64,000 nt of DNA from Acanthosepion esculentum. Its lineage: Eukaryota > Mollusca > Cephalopoda > Sepiida > Sepiidae. A program made the translations under genes and the position numbers. The DNA is taken from positions 34,538,618-34,602,617 of the forward strand of contig OZ038492.1 in the NCBI GenBank assembly GCA_964036315.1, read 5' to 3'. Below the pieces are notes generated by a model. It was not told where the DNA came from and did no database searches. It saw nothing but the letters and a program-made list of their open reading frames with translations. Of the stretch, positions 21,141 to 31,900 are shown piece by piece; position 1 is the first letter of the stretch, and each line of letters opens with the position of its first letter.

Positions 21141-21498
21141 ATTCCTCTTTTTTATTATATTTTTCTTTTTATTATCCTCTGGTTTCATGCCTGATTATCT
21201 CCCTTTAACCTAGCAAGCGTTACTATATCAATTTTAAATTTTCTATTTTTTCCTTTATTTATTTATTTTTGTTTTTTTTATTTTTTAAAGAAACGAACCC
21301 TACCTGCATCTCATTTCCTGCACCTTTTGCGCTATTTTATTTTCGTCTATGAAGCAGCGTTCCTCACATGTGACATCTGTGTATTTTTGTCAAAACACAA
21401 GACATACTTTGTAAATAGACTTTGTGCCGGATGAGCTGGAAAACCTTGGAAACTTAAATCGCATACCAAAACGTAGTCATATGTATATGTATATTTAT

Positions 21499-21499
<1 letters not shown>

Positions 21500-21559
<60 letters not shown>
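21500..21559. repeat. (TA)n microsatellite
   Basis: About 30 TA units. Confidence 0.97.
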
Positions 21560-21562
<3 letters not shown>

Positions 21563-21629
21563 TTTGATATCCTTTTTATTTTCAAATATATGAAAATTGC
21601 TATGGATTGTAAGAAAACACTGATATTAT

Positions 21630-21870
21630 AAGTTTTTAAGCAATGATGTTAAAACGTTGGAAATTGCGAAAAAGTTAGACAAAAACCAAAGAACAATAAA
21701 AAATAAATTGACACCATTGTCAAGATAAGATCAAGGAATATCTATCTTTAATCATGTTGCAAAATGCGATTTTAACAAAATTAAAATGCTTAATGGAATG
21801 GCACTTAACCTCAGTTGATATTAATAAAATAGAAAATTTGTGATCCATCTTTAAGGGACATGTGCATGAG
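21630..21870 (+). pseudogene. Possible Tc1/mariner-type HTH fragment
   Basis: Forward translation gives LLSNDVKTLEIAKKLDKNQR, then TIKNKL. That has the shape of a helix-turn-helix DNA-binding segment (TREIAKxLxRDHRTIKxx) of Tc1/mariner-like transposases. Nothing else of a transposase was recognised, so the call is tentative. Confidence 0.35.
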
Positions 21871-22166
21871 TAAGGAAAATATTCAGTAAAAAAAAAAAAA
21901 TCTCTTCCGTGACTGAAAGCCTGACTGCAAGGTTACAGCGATTAATGGAAGTTTTGCTAATATGTAAAATAATGAAATAATAATTTATTCAGCTATACTG
22001 TATATTCTGCTAAAGAGATCTATAATTGCCTAACCTATATCTTTTAGACTTATTTTTAATGAAAAATTAGTGTTGCACAAAGTGCTTTGCATATTAAAAC
22101 CGCCACCCAAAAATTTTGACAATATGTTTTTGAATAATGATGGTTATTATAAGCTGAAGTGTACAC

Positions 22167-22181
22167 TATATATATATATAC

Positions 22182-22263
<82 letters not shown>

Positions 22264-22267
22264 ATAT

Positions 22268-22330
<63 letters not shown>
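22167..22330. repeat. (TA)n microsatellite
   Basis: About 160 bp of TA with tc/tg interruptions near 22260. Confidence 0.97.
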
Positions 22331-22407
22331 TTTCATCAGCGTCTGTTGGTTAATAGCAATTTTATTGTGAAGACATTGACTTGAATAATAATAGCTTTAT
22401 TTTTGAC

Positions 22408-22800
<393 letters not shown>

Positions 22801-23229
22801 TTAAAAAGGACACTTGCTTGTAGACAATCAAATTGTGTATCATTTTTGTTGCACTGTTTTATTCTTCAAACAATCCTATCAATGATGATCTTTCATACAT
22901 GCAACCTTTACATATATTTCCATATTTATTAGGAACAATGTGACTTGCATATCTCGTCTGGACACAATGAAACGCAAAAGAAAAAAGTTTGAACTTGAAA
23001 CTGAAGAATAGAAAAAGTGCCATAAAGTAGGTTTCTTCTCTTAAATTGTTTGTCGCTATTCATTTTCATTTTCATAAAAATATATATAACATTCTCATGC
23101 TGTATTATATACAGGCGCTGCAAAAGGTAGGTATACAGTAAGTATTCTACCAGTATTATAAAAGTGGTTCTAAGATTCCTTTCATACTAGAATTCATTTA
23201 ATTCATTTTGAATATTTTTATTTTTCCAA

Positions 23230-23689
<460 letters not shown>

Positions 23690-23690
<1 letters not shown>

Positions 23691-23810
23691 TCATATAAGG
23701 AAACAATCGACATCATTGACCGAGTAGCACTTACTGCTTTCGAAGTAAATTAATAAAATCTTTCTCTTAAAATATGTTTTCAGGTAGAATAGGTTTTTGT
23801 AACGCATTTC
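23690..23810 (-). repeat. Dispersed repeat related to 8.56 and 54.3 kb
   Basis: The blocks 'ataaggaaac', 'catcattgaccga' and 'tctcttaaaatat' match 8.6-8.7 kb in order. Confidence 0.55.
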
Positions 23811-23814
23811 ATCC

Positions 23815-24154
23815 GATTTCGCAGAACTGGGTTGGGGGTGAAAATGTATTTGTTGTTAACATTCTTTTTTCATTCGGTTTTTCCAGTTACGAGTCCTTTT
23901 TTAAAGCTGATCGTTTTGTGTTCATTTTGTTTAGTTCTTTTTTCGTAACAGATTTAATGTTTAGTATAGAGCTTAGAACAAATTCGCAGTGTGAGATAGG
24001 CAAGAAGTAAGGCATGTAGCAACATCAGCACGGCAAAGGGCACTAGTTTAAAGGCAAGGAAGGGCAAAAATATTTAAAGTCAAGTGATAGCAATTGCTGT
24101 ATGAGTCGTACGATTTTTAAATCAATCACGGGCAACGCCGGGCCATGCTGCTAG
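23815..24154 (+). mobile_element. Helitron-like element, 3' part
   Basis: The segment is about 85-90 percent alike by eye to 33.77-34.106 kb. It ends in a GC-rich 'cgggcaacgccgggcc' followed by tgctgCTAG|T, the CTRR end expected of Helitrons. The 5' end is missing and is replaced by another dispersed repeat. Confidence 0.65.
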
Positions 24155-24164
24155 TTAACGATAA

Positions 24165-24350
24165 GAGAGACAGAGGAAAGATGCAGATAAACTAACTAAC
24201 GAGGTCGTGTAAATAGTTGGCAAAACTGGGATTAGGAGAGATAGCAACAAGACAAACGTTACTAAGAGCTATACAGAACAGGAAATTATATAGAGCCATG
24301 AGCGCCAACTTTCTGAAGGGCCACGGCACATGGAAAAAAGATTAGTAATA
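24165..24350 (+). pseudogene. LINE 3' terminal fragment
   Basis: The translation holds scattered pieces of the terminal LINE peptide: LYRTGNYIEP for ATKDRxLWRAM, then a frame with FLKGHGT. It is noncoding now. Confidence 0.55.
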
Positions 24351-24879
24351 AAATTATTACTATCAGCAGTATTAAAAACAGCAATAAAATTGCATGTGTG
24401 ACAATGTGAAGGAGCAAAAAAAAAAACAAAAAACAAAAAAAAGAACGTCCTAATGAAACAGAAAAGTGAGAAAAACGAGTGCGTTATTTTATCGAGCACG
24501 AAACGGGAAATAAAGTCGATGTTATTAACAAAGACCGCGTATTTTACTCCCGGGAACAAGTGAATAGTCGACAGCTCTATTTCCTCGATCGGATAAAGAA
24601 TAAATAAAGAAAATTCGCGTTATTTTTGAGTTCAAAAGATGATCGCCGCACGCAAACAGTTACCAGGAACACGGTATTCATAATGTGTCTGCTGTCAGCC
24701 TTGTGCGCCATTTTGAAATTTTAGAGAATAGACCTACCACATGATGGCTTGATCTGTATCTTGCGTAAAAGTAAAAAGAAATGGAGGTTTTATATTTTTT
24801 TAAGGATATGGATAGATATAGTAATCTGTAAACATTTTTGTACGAGTGTATGATAACAGAATGAACAATAGAAATTCAG

Positions 24880-25055
24880 AAGTACGTATAGCTATATATA
24901 AATGCAAAAGCATTTGATAAAGTACAACACAGCTCTTTATTTGAATTGCTCGGAAAAATTGATTTAAAAGATGTTAAAATAACCTGGAATATTTATTGGC
25001 AACAAACCTCTTGCATACGAATAGGAAATAAATTGAAATAAATTGAACAAGTTTT
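24880..25055 (+). pseudogene. LINE RT palm fragment, left half of an interrupted copy
   Basis: Translation gives NAKAFDKVQHSSLFELLGKI, then DLKDVKITWNIYWQQTS and IRIGNKL. AFDKVQH is the RT motif A region (usually AFDRVxH). The matching continuation (KGLKQGCVFSPDIFNL) starts about 390 bp further on, after an intervening reverse-strand LINE end. Confidence 0.8.
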
Positions 25056-25189
25056 TTTGTCACGCCAAGGAAAGCAATAAAGCCACTCACATTGAGTGTT
25101 AGGGAATATAAGAAAAATAAAACACTATTAATAAGAGGGAATAATCAAATAACAGGAATTAAGAAGACAGAAGATAACGATTAACACTG

Positions 25190-25428
25190 AATTTAAATTT
25201 TTGAAGATCAAATTTGACTAGGAAGCAAGAAGCCAAGAGACAGTTCCATCAGCGGGAGATGCGATAGAAGAAGCTGTTAGGAAAATACTTTAGGTTACAT
25301 CTAGCCATTTCAATTGTAAAATGATGAGACCTAACCGCCAATCTAGTACTTCGCTTAAATTCATAAAGTCTAGGTACAATCGAGGAAAGTTCATTAGAAC
25401 AATTGCCAATTTTAATAAAAATAATAAG
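25190..25428 (-). pseudogene. LINE C-terminal fragment nested in another LINE
   Basis: The reverse frame gives GNCSNELSSIVPRLYEFKRS, then TRLAVRSHHFTIEMARCNLK and NSFFYRISRSWN. The same ending occurs at 37.0 and 61.1 kb. Because it lies between the two halves of the forward RT relic, it probably inserted there. Confidence 0.8.
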
Positions 25429-25429
25429 T

Positions 25430-25690
25430 TCCACAAGAAATAGAAAAAGGTTTAAAACAGGGATGCGTTTTCTCACCGGATATCTTTAACCTGCATAGAG
25501 AAGCGACCCGAAGAAAACGAGAAGTCCTACCACAATTTATAGTGTTGGTGGCTGACATAGAAAAAATGTAGGTACTGCTAGACAAGGTAGTATCGGGAAG
25601 CGGGAGGAAAAGGCTAAACATCAATTGTAAGGAGATAAAAATGTATGGTCGTCAGGAAGATGGGCAGCCCAGTATGCAAGCTATGAATTT
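25430..25690 (+). pseudogene. LINE RT palm fragment, right half
   Basis: Translation gives EIEKGLKQGCVFSPDIFNLH, with KG-RQGCxFSPxLFN being RT motif B. REATRRKREVLPQF follows, then VLVADIEKM where FADD normally lies, and KRLNINCKEIKMYG. The catalytic FADD/YADD is altered to VADI, so the copy is dead. Confidence 0.8.
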
Positions 25691-26658
25691 GCAACGCTAA
25701 AGTCAACCAAGTACAGGATTCTAATTAAGGTTTTTCAACACTATGATCGCAGCACAAATTGCATGCAAACCTGTCAGTTTTTTATGCTATATGCAATGCT
25801 CAAAAGCCACTCCTGTTACAGGGTTACATTCGATATGGTGATTTCGTGTTTGTCGTGTGATAAACCTTCACTAGTACTTCTTAGAACATTAATACGGTTA
25901 GGTTTTCAAATACCCCCATTCCTTGTAACTTCTTACGTCCTAGTGGCATTATCCCCTTGATTGGGGTGAAATGATTAAAAAATTAGATATATACTTTAGT
26001 TATTAATTTTCATGATATATAATGTCGCGATTGTTTTTGTCTATTAAATATATTAAATATATATTAAAAGATAGCAAAGAAAAACCAACAAAAAAATACT
26101 AAAAACAAATGTTTTTATTTTAACAAATTCAATGGCCAATATTAGAAATTAATTTGTAAGTCTCAAAAATTAAAATATGCCAAAATAGGTCTGATTTTAT
26201 TTTCAGTGCAATCTTTTAAAACAGTTTATGGTCAAGCTAACTCTTTTATCAACTGTTTTTTTCCCACATTTCAATCAATGTTTAAACAGGCGACGGTGAT
26301 CGTTTCGTAAGCTCCTACCACAATTATGACCGACGGTTTTTAATTTACAGTCATTCACACAGATATGAAAGACGAAACCCAGAAACTTAATGCAGTTACT
26401 TGACAGAAGAGTTCAGAAAGCAAGTGGGCTCATCGTGAAAAACTGACTCGCTACTTATTAAGGATAAAAATCACCGCACAATACTAACGGAATGTTACAA
26501 ATTGTCTGACCGTTTTGAACTTAGCAGATAAATTTACAGATCGAATGTTTAAAAGGGTTCAAATGTTGAGAACTATTTTTATTTTAATTTTAGCGGTTTG
26601 AATCAGCATTCGACGGAAAAAAATAAAATTGAAAATCTTTGTTTCTGTCAAGATAAAT
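25691..26658. other. Mostly unassigned; short shared fragments
   Basis: 'tagtggcattatccccttg' near 25943 is shared with 10.86 kb, and 'aaggtttttcaacactatga' near 25730 resembles 35.03 kb. No gene was recognised. Confidence 0.4.
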
Positions 26659-26660
26659 AT

Positions 26661-27063
26661 GCGAGGTTTGTCTGAAAAATAACGGGACTTGTATCAAACA
26701 ATTTATCTCAATTTATACCAGACAACAAACTACATGTCTTTACATTCAAAGTAATTCCCGCTCGAGTCTAATGCACTTTTCCGTCTTTCTCTGAAACGCT
26801 TCTATGCACTGCTGGAAGGATTCTTCTTGAATGTCCCTCAGCACCGTCCTTACGCCCATATTCATGGCATCCACGCCTTCAAAACGGGTCCTCCTGGTGA
26901 TCATCTTGAGCACAGGGGAAAGAAAAAATTACACGGAGTAAGATCAGGTGAACAGTGACATTGTTCCACTACGGCGATATTCTTCCCGACCAGGAACTGC
27001 CGGATGCTCAGGACAATATTAACAGGTGCATTATCACGGTGAAGCGGCCACGATTTGTCATGC
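26661..27063 (-). pseudogene. Mariner transposase, C-terminal half
   Basis: Reverse translation gives SIRQFLVGKNIAVVEQCHCS, then PDLTPCNFF in place of YSPDLAPCDFFLFP, then FEGVDAMNMGVRTVL, SFQQCIEAFQRK and KCI. These are the DD34D-type mariner C-terminal blocks; the third catalytic Asp has become Asn in this copy. A terminal-repeat-like 'gcgaggtttgtctgaaaaat' starts at 26661, next to TA. The N-terminal half is absent. Confidence 0.8.
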
Positions 27064-27600
27064 TACAAAAGCATGTGAGAAAATGTAAAGGTTGCAGAAA
27101 GTTTAGATTACAGTTATATACTCCTAAGATATAATGTTAGATGGTAACACAACCCGTTTATGCCTCTTTTTCCCATAGATTACACAGCACGCACAGGCCC
27201 GTTACCTTTCAGACAGACCTTGTACATTAAAATGAATTAAAACAGGTTTATTTCTTCAAAAGCTGATAACCAAGCGAGTTCTTTAAGATTAATCAAATAT
27301 TAATTTTCTTTATAAAGATAGAACAGTTTTTCGTAGAGCACGTACGGTAAAAGCCCCAGATAAAGGCATCCAGGCTAATAAATTGCGTCCAGAAAGCTTT
27401 ACTCTCATATTGTCTTGTGAATAACATCATCTTAGCAGATAAAGGCTTCCAGTCTAATAAATACGCTCCAGAAAACTTTACTCGCATATTGTCTTGTCAA
27501 TAACTTCGTCTTAGCATATAAACGCCACAATTGTCTTCTTCAATATTCCGTGTCCCTTAAAGACATTGAAAATCATATTTCTCCACATTATTTTCCTTTG
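27064..27600. repeat. Short direct repeat pair in otherwise unassigned DNA
   Basis: Two near-identical blocks of about 65 bp occur at 27357-27430 and 27436-27505. They share 'agataaaggc', 'cagtctaataaat/cag-ctaataaat', 'ccagaaa-ctttact' and 'catattgtcttgt'. Confidence 0.7.
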
Positions 27601-28420
27601 TAGCTTATAGTAAGGTTTGCGAATTCATCATCCCCCCTAATATCTAGACCTGTTATCTAGGCTGTTAGAAAGATTACTCGCCGTTTCCTTTGCCCATCTT
27701 GCATTCATTATATTCTGTGAGGGTCAATTTTTCCAACCCTTTTGTCTTCATTATATGCACCAGTAATTTCAGGCATCTCTTTCTGATTCTTAGTATAAGC
27801 TTGCCATTTTCCTTATATCTTCTTCGTTACTCATATGTTCATCCCATGGTATTCTCAGCATCATTCTGTAGAACCACATTTCAGTTGTTTTAAGTTTCTT
27901 TTTCATCTGCGATGAGACTGTGCCATACAGGTGGACTGATATTACATAACAGATCAGCACTCTTTCTTTTTAACGAGATCTTCCTGTTTCTTAATACTTT
28001 GCATAGCTTTTGAAAGGCACCTTTCGCTATTTCAATGTGCCTTCGGATTTTGGTGCCTCTGTTAAAACATTTTCCCAGTTATTTAGATTTCTGCAGATGC
28101 TTTCTTTTTTGCATTTCCAATTCTTTATTTCACATCTTAGGGCGTTCTTCTTGCTTCCAAATACGCGTTCTGTCTGACAGGTGATGTTTAATACTTTTTT
28201 CCCACTTGCCTTTATTATTTTTTCTAAGAATTCCTGCAGCTTTTTTTTGTGTCTGCTATAAACACTGTCACTTGCATATCTCATGTTGTTAACATTGTGG
28301 CCGCCAATAACAAATCTTGGTATGGCTTCTAGCTTTCTCCGGATCACCTCGCTGTAAAAGTTGATTAAGTCTGGCGAGAAGACACGTCTTGGTCTTAGAA
28401 ACCATTCTATTTTCATATGC
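27600..28420 (-). pseudogene. LINE reverse transcriptase, palm to C-terminus
   Basis: A 129-codon open frame (28416-28027) reads RVFSPDLINFYSEVIRRKLE, then FVIGGHNVNNMRYASDSVY, LQEFLEKIIKASGKKVLNIT and NNWENVLTE. Past frameshifts come KKRVLICYVISV, LYG, SSQMKKKLKTTEMWFYRMML and RIPWDEHMSNEE. This covers motifs B to E and the connector of a non-LTR RT. The catalytic YADD is YASD, losing an essential aspartate. The copy is 5'-truncated and inactive. It belongs to the same family as the fragments at 2.0, 6.9, 39.3 and 56.5 kb. Confidence 0.88.
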
Positions 28421-28489
28421 TAACCGCCGTAAGCACTTTAACGTTTTGACTATACGTCCATATACAAGAAGATATTCAGTGACATTGAT

Positions 28490-28700
28490 GAATATGTCAG
28501 GCTATACAACATTCGGCTGTTAAATCAATCGACGGCTAACAGTCAGAGAAAGCGGGGGGTACTATTACATTTCCTCTGTATTCCAAACGTAAGGAGAAAG
28601 TTCCACTTATCACGCCCACCACTTTGTGGAATAGACTCCCGCATGGATACTTCCCTAAACAATATAATCTTCACCTATCAAGGGAAAATCGATATCTATC
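28490..28700 (+). pseudogene. LINE C-terminal fragment, 'LWNRLP' family
   Basis: The forward frames give TTLWNRLPHGYFPKQYNLHL, then SRENRYLSSLS, preceded in another frame by a diverged HATHI/GNH block. It is a 3' end in the opposite orientation to the copies at 13 and 17 kb. Confidence 0.75.
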
Positions 28701-28894
28701 CTCTTTATCTTGATAATTCTTCATTCGGTATCACCTTTTTTAGACATATCATGCATCTTATTCTTCATAACTATTGTAACATTAAAACTCTTCACTGAGT
28801 TGCTCTCGAGCCATTTCTGTTGGTTAAACTTTAATTTCCGTCTGTATATCTGAGGTGTTATCATTATGTTATCATGAGTTAGGTTACCGAGATC

Positions 28895-28945
28895 GATATA
28901 CACCTGAGGAAGGCCTGAGGTAAAACGGCCGAAAAGTTGTGATAA
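28895..28945 (+). ncRNA. Hammerhead-like core without stem I
   Basis: CTGAGGA (28904-28910) is followed by an A and a GGCC/GGCC stem, then GAAAA (28931-28935) and GTTGTGATA. The order matches the hammerhead core CUGANGA - stem II - GAAA - NUH, but the flanks do not pair as stem I and the base after GAAA is not the usual C. It belongs to the same motif family as the sequences at 40.7, 58.5 and 63.3 kb. Confidence 0.35.
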
Positions 28946-28955
28946 CAACTACAAA

Positions 28956-28960
<5 letters not shown>

Positions 28961-28990
<30 letters not shown>

Positions 28991-28996
28991 CGGGAG

Positions 28997-29056
<60 letters not shown>
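28961..29056. repeat. (TA)n followed by (GATA)n microsatellite
   Basis: TA at 28961-28989, then about 14 GATA units from 29000, ending in GA. Confidence 0.98.
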
Positions 29057-29065
<9 letters not shown>

Positions 29066-29071
29066 TGGAGA

Positions 29072-29449
29072 GAGGCACGGAGTAATGGATAGCGGCTTGG
29101 ATTGAGGAATTAGAGAGCCGAGTTCGAATTCCAGTCGAATCCATTACATTCAATTACGTGCTGATACCCTTGGGAAAGATATGAACCCTCTTCTCGCACC
29201 AAGTATGGGTAAATACCTGGATAGACTGGGTTCTATAGCCTTGTATGGACATGGTCTAGGAGAAGGATAACTGTGATTTTAAAACCTGCAGAGGATCGTT
29301 TGGGGACCTTGTGCACCACGTCACTGTATTCGGCCCTTCAAAAAGTGTGGATGGTTCTGCACAAAACCTTCACCACTATAATCAAATCTCATGTGTTGGT
29401 GTCGGGCTAATCTGCTTCACCCTCATACACGGAATTCGACGTGTAAGTC

Positions 29450-29450
<1 letters not shown>
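29072..29450 (+). repeat. Nearly full-length tRNA-Arg-headed SINE, tail type 2
   Basis: The head 'ggcacggagtaatggatagc' and B-box-like 'gagttcgaattcc' are followed by 'cttgggaaagatatgaaccc' and 'gactgggttctatagcc'. The long type 2 tail then runs to about 29450, also seen at 1.4 kb. At about 380 bp this is the most complete copy of that form. It sits between a GATA tract and a TA tract. Confidence 0.85.

Positions 29451-29451
<1 letters not shown>

Positions 29452-29505
<54 letters not shown>
29452..29505. repeat. (TA)n microsatellite
   Basis: Pure TA between the SINE and the hammerhead-bearing element. Confidence 0.97.
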
Positions 29506-29513
<8 letters not shown>

Positions 29514-29579
29514 GAAGAAATATAGTCTTAAAGTGTGCTATATTTATGGAATAAAGTGCTCAATATCAGAGATAGAGCG

Positions 29580-30360
29580 TGTGAATATAAAAGTGAACAT
29601 AGAAGTCAACACATAGAGGCGACAGTCTGTTTCATGCTAGATGAAATCGTCAGGCAACTAGTGCTGTTATTTTTCTCGGCTATTTATATATACGGGTCAG
29701 TGGTGCATTGTGGGTAGTCTATTTTGGCGGTTATTTTTACCGGAAGTAAAAAGTAATTTATTTGTGTCAAATTATTTTGCTTGTTTTTATTTAATTTAAT
29801 TTTTATTTTTTATCTTATATATTTATTTATTTATTTTTTTATTTTGATCGGTGTTTTTATTAACGTAGTAAAAATTTGTTTATATAGCTTATTGTGGGTA
29901 GTTTATTATTGCGGTTATTTTATCGGAAGTCGTTTATTTGCTTATTTATTTGGGTCAAATTGTTTTGCTTGTTTTTATTCATTTTAATTTTAATTTTTTA
30001 TCTTATATATCTATTTATTTATTATTTATTATTTTTTTTTATTTTGGTCGGTGTTTTTATTAACGTAATAAAAATTTGTTTATATAGCTTATTTAATAGT
30101 TTTGTTTTTGTTTGGGAAGATAAAGCTATTTGTTGAATTTTGGGGTTGATTGTTGTGGTTTGTTCTGACTATTATTTTGGTGGGAACAGTTTTTAATTTA
30201 TTTATTTGGATTGATTATCTTTATTTGTTTTTTTCTAAACGGCTAGTTTATCGGTATCTGTTGTTAGTTTATTTATATATTTGGATGTATTTAGATCAAT
30301 TTATTATACTTCTTGTTATTTATTTGTTACACTGTATATTTTGTTACACTGTATATTTTA
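29580..30360 (-). mobile_element. Non-autonomous element with a hammerhead motif at one end, copy 1
   Basis: The sequence is colinear with 36.31-36.84 kb. The conserved blocks are the hammerhead region, a TATA-like box ('tatatataaatag' on the reverse strand near 29690), 'caaaatagactacccacaat', then long T-rich body blocks ('ttttggggttgattg', 'ttattaacgta-taaaaattt'). Part of the body is tandemly duplicated (29709-29892 and 29893-30092, with 'ttattaacgtagtaaaaatt' in both). No protein is encoded. The proximity of PLE coding at 30.7 kb and the hammerhead suggest a Penelope-derived terminal repeat or a retrozyme-like element; the class is an inference. Confidence 0.6.
29610..29665 (-). ncRNA. 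Hammerhead ribozyme candidate (type I), copy B
   Basis: Reading the reverse strand, CTGACGA is at 29653-29647. A stem II region ending GCAT follows, then GAAAC (29633-29629), a small stem III with loop, and the cleavage triplet GTC (29623-29621). Stem I pairs in steps across small internal loops: GC/GC, then TAG/CTA, then CAC/GTG. Stem II is weakened here by two mismatches. The motif order and the GUC site are those of natural hammerheads with very short stem III, as known from Penelope-like elements. Confidence 0.65.
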
Positions 30361-30419
30361 ATAATTTGACACAAATAAATAAATAAACAAATAAACGACT
30401 TCCGGTAAAAATAACCGCC
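30361..30419 (-). other. Junction of inverted element ends
   Basis: 'aaataaataaacaaataaac' and 'gacttccggtaaaaataacc' are the inverse of blocks at 29.73-29.77 and 36.44-36.48 kb. The element at 29.6-30.36 kb is thus followed by an inverted partial copy. Confidence 0.55.
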
Positions 30420-30577
30420 AAAATAGACTACCCACAATGCACCACTGACCCGTATATATAAATAGCCGAGAAAAATAACAGCACTAGTTGCCTGACGAAT
30501 GCATCTAGCATGAAACAGACTGAGAGTGGCGACAGTCTGTTTCATGCAAGATGCATTCGTGTTGACTTCTATGTTCA

Positions 30578-30580
<3 letters not shown>
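30420..30580 (+). ncRNA. Head-to-head hammerhead core hairpin, copy D
   Basis: On the forward strand CTGACGA (30492-30498), stem II ATGC/GCAT (30499-30502, 30508-30511; perfect) and GAAAC (30512-30516) are present. The part that should hold stem III and GTC instead runs into an inverted copy (about 30533-30560) of the same core. The reverse-strand half keeps stem II, GAAAC and GTC but has lost the leading CTG. Neither half is a complete ribozyme. The upstream TATA-like box is at about 30451-30463, with the 'gactacccacaatgca' block before it. Confidence 0.6.

Positions 30581-30639
<59 letters not shown>
30580..30639. repeat. (TA)n microsatellite
   Basis: About 30 TA units between the hammerhead hairpin and the PLE relic. 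Confidence 0.97.
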
Positions 30640-30640
<1 letters not shown>

Positions 30641-30644
30641 CTGA

Positions 30645-31135
30645 ATAATATACTAAAAACAACCAAAATAATTAAAAGTAAAAACCAATCTAAAAACCTA
30701 AAACACATATTAACCTCATCTAAATTTAACCAAAACACAATACAGGGAGTCACAAAATGCAACAAAAAAAGGTGTGGGGTTTGTGACATCATTATAGAAG
30801 GAATCTCCTACACTTTTGAAAACCCCAAAACGACATTCATAATAAACAAAAACTTAAACTGCAACTCCAAAAATGTGATTTATGTGCTTAAATGCACAAA
30901 ATGCAAGAAGTCATATATAGGTATCAACCAACAACTGAACAACAGGGTCTCCCTGCACAAAACAACATAAAATTACCAGACAACAGAAAACTTTTTGTAT
31001 CACAACACATCTTCAAATGTAACCAGGGTAAATTTAATATCATGCCAATATATCAAATAGACAATTATTCTTACCTACAAATACAAGAAAAAAACTTCAT
31101 AAACAAATTTAAACCGGAACTAAATAGATCATGAC
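30645..31135 (+). pseudogene. Penelope-like element, GIY-YIG endonuclease domain
   Basis: Forward translation reads NLKHILTSSKFNQN, then GVTKCNKKRCGVCDIIIEG and SYTFENPKTTFIINKNL. NCNSKNVIYVLKCTKCKKSY and IG then lead into LNNRVSLHK. After one frameshift come DNRKLFVSQHIFKCNQGKF, NIMPIYQI, NFINKFKPELNRS and a stop. CGVC, the NVIYV...YIG pair, and the closing FKPELN are diagnostic of the C-terminal GIY-YIG domain of EN+ Penelope-like elements. The conserved Arg of LNNRVSLH, which follows YIG in the fold, is kept. The RT is absent on the 5' side, which is replaced by TA repeat and the hammerhead hairpin. A frameshift near 30960 makes it a pseudogene. Confidence 0.92.
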
Positions 31136-31640
31136 CCCACACGCAAAAGCACACAACATGCACACATAGTGACCAAATACAGTGATCAAGCCACTCCTAT
31201 GAATGCACGTACGCTGACATGCGGGTATCTGTGGAACACGAAAAATGTATATATATACACATATATATACGCGCATATTGACAAAAGCAGGGGAACTACT
31301 CACGGGCACTCACACAAACACCACACAACTTAGGAAGTACGTGTGTATGTATGTACGTTTATGTGTGTGTATGTGTGTGTATGTGTATACTGGTTCCATG
31401 TAACTTGGGAAGTATGTGAATGTGTGTATGTATGTGTATGTACATATTCCTTGTAGTGGGGCGGTATGTGTGTGTGTGTGTGTTTATGTATGTGTGTATA
31501 TTTTCAAATGTGTTTACTAATTCCTCGTAGTGAGACAGTGTATGTATTGAGGGGGAATATGCACACGCATATATACACGCATGCTGACAGAAACACGAAA
31601 ATGGAAATAGATCTAAGAACACACAGGAGTCATTAAAACA
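31136..31640. other. CA/TG-rich stretch downstream of the PLE relic
   Basis: A run of imperfect CA/TG repeats (31140-31600) in which 'cttgggaagtatgtg'-like phrases recur, together with 'gacaaaagcagg' and 'gacagaaacacg' variants. No coding signature. Confidence 0.5.
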
Positions 31641-31851
31641 TTAAAAGATAAGATACCGACAACTAATTCATCACTTCTCAAACCAACCTTAATTGTTTTA
31701 TGACCCTTCGCGCAGAACTCTTCACTGCCATTTCAAGGAAGACATTCGGATTGTTAACACAAAAATAGAGAATGTCTGATATTGAGAATATTTAACATTG
31801 AAAAACATAAAGGAAAAAAAATTATTTTTAATAATATGTGGAAATCTCCAC

Positions 31852-31900
31852 CCTTTACCTGAAGATGGTCGCGAGACCAGAAACACGTGTAGTAAAATTA
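31852..31900 (+). ncRNA. Hammerhead ribozyme candidate (type I), copy A, all three stems present
   Basis: All the parts of a hammerhead are present in order. The stem I 5' strand TTTAC (31854-31858) precedes the core CTGAAGA (31859-31865). Stem II is TGGTC/GACCA, closed by a GCGA tetraloop (31866-31879). GAAA (31880-31883) follows, then a minimal stem III C-ACGT-G. The cleavage triplet is GTA (31889-31891), and the stem I 3' strand is GTAAA (31892-31896), complementary to TTTAC. Cleavage would fall after A31891. A very short stem III is typical of hammerheads in Penelope-like elements. AATAAA at about 31905-31910 and an A-run at 31922 follow. It lies 720 bp beyond the PLE GIY-YIG stop in the same orientation. 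Activity is not shown. Confidence 0.72.

Noticed and set aside
30892..31134. 80-residue frame as an independent gene
   Set aside because: It is the frameshifted second half of the PLE GIY-YIG domain whose first half is in another frame upstream.
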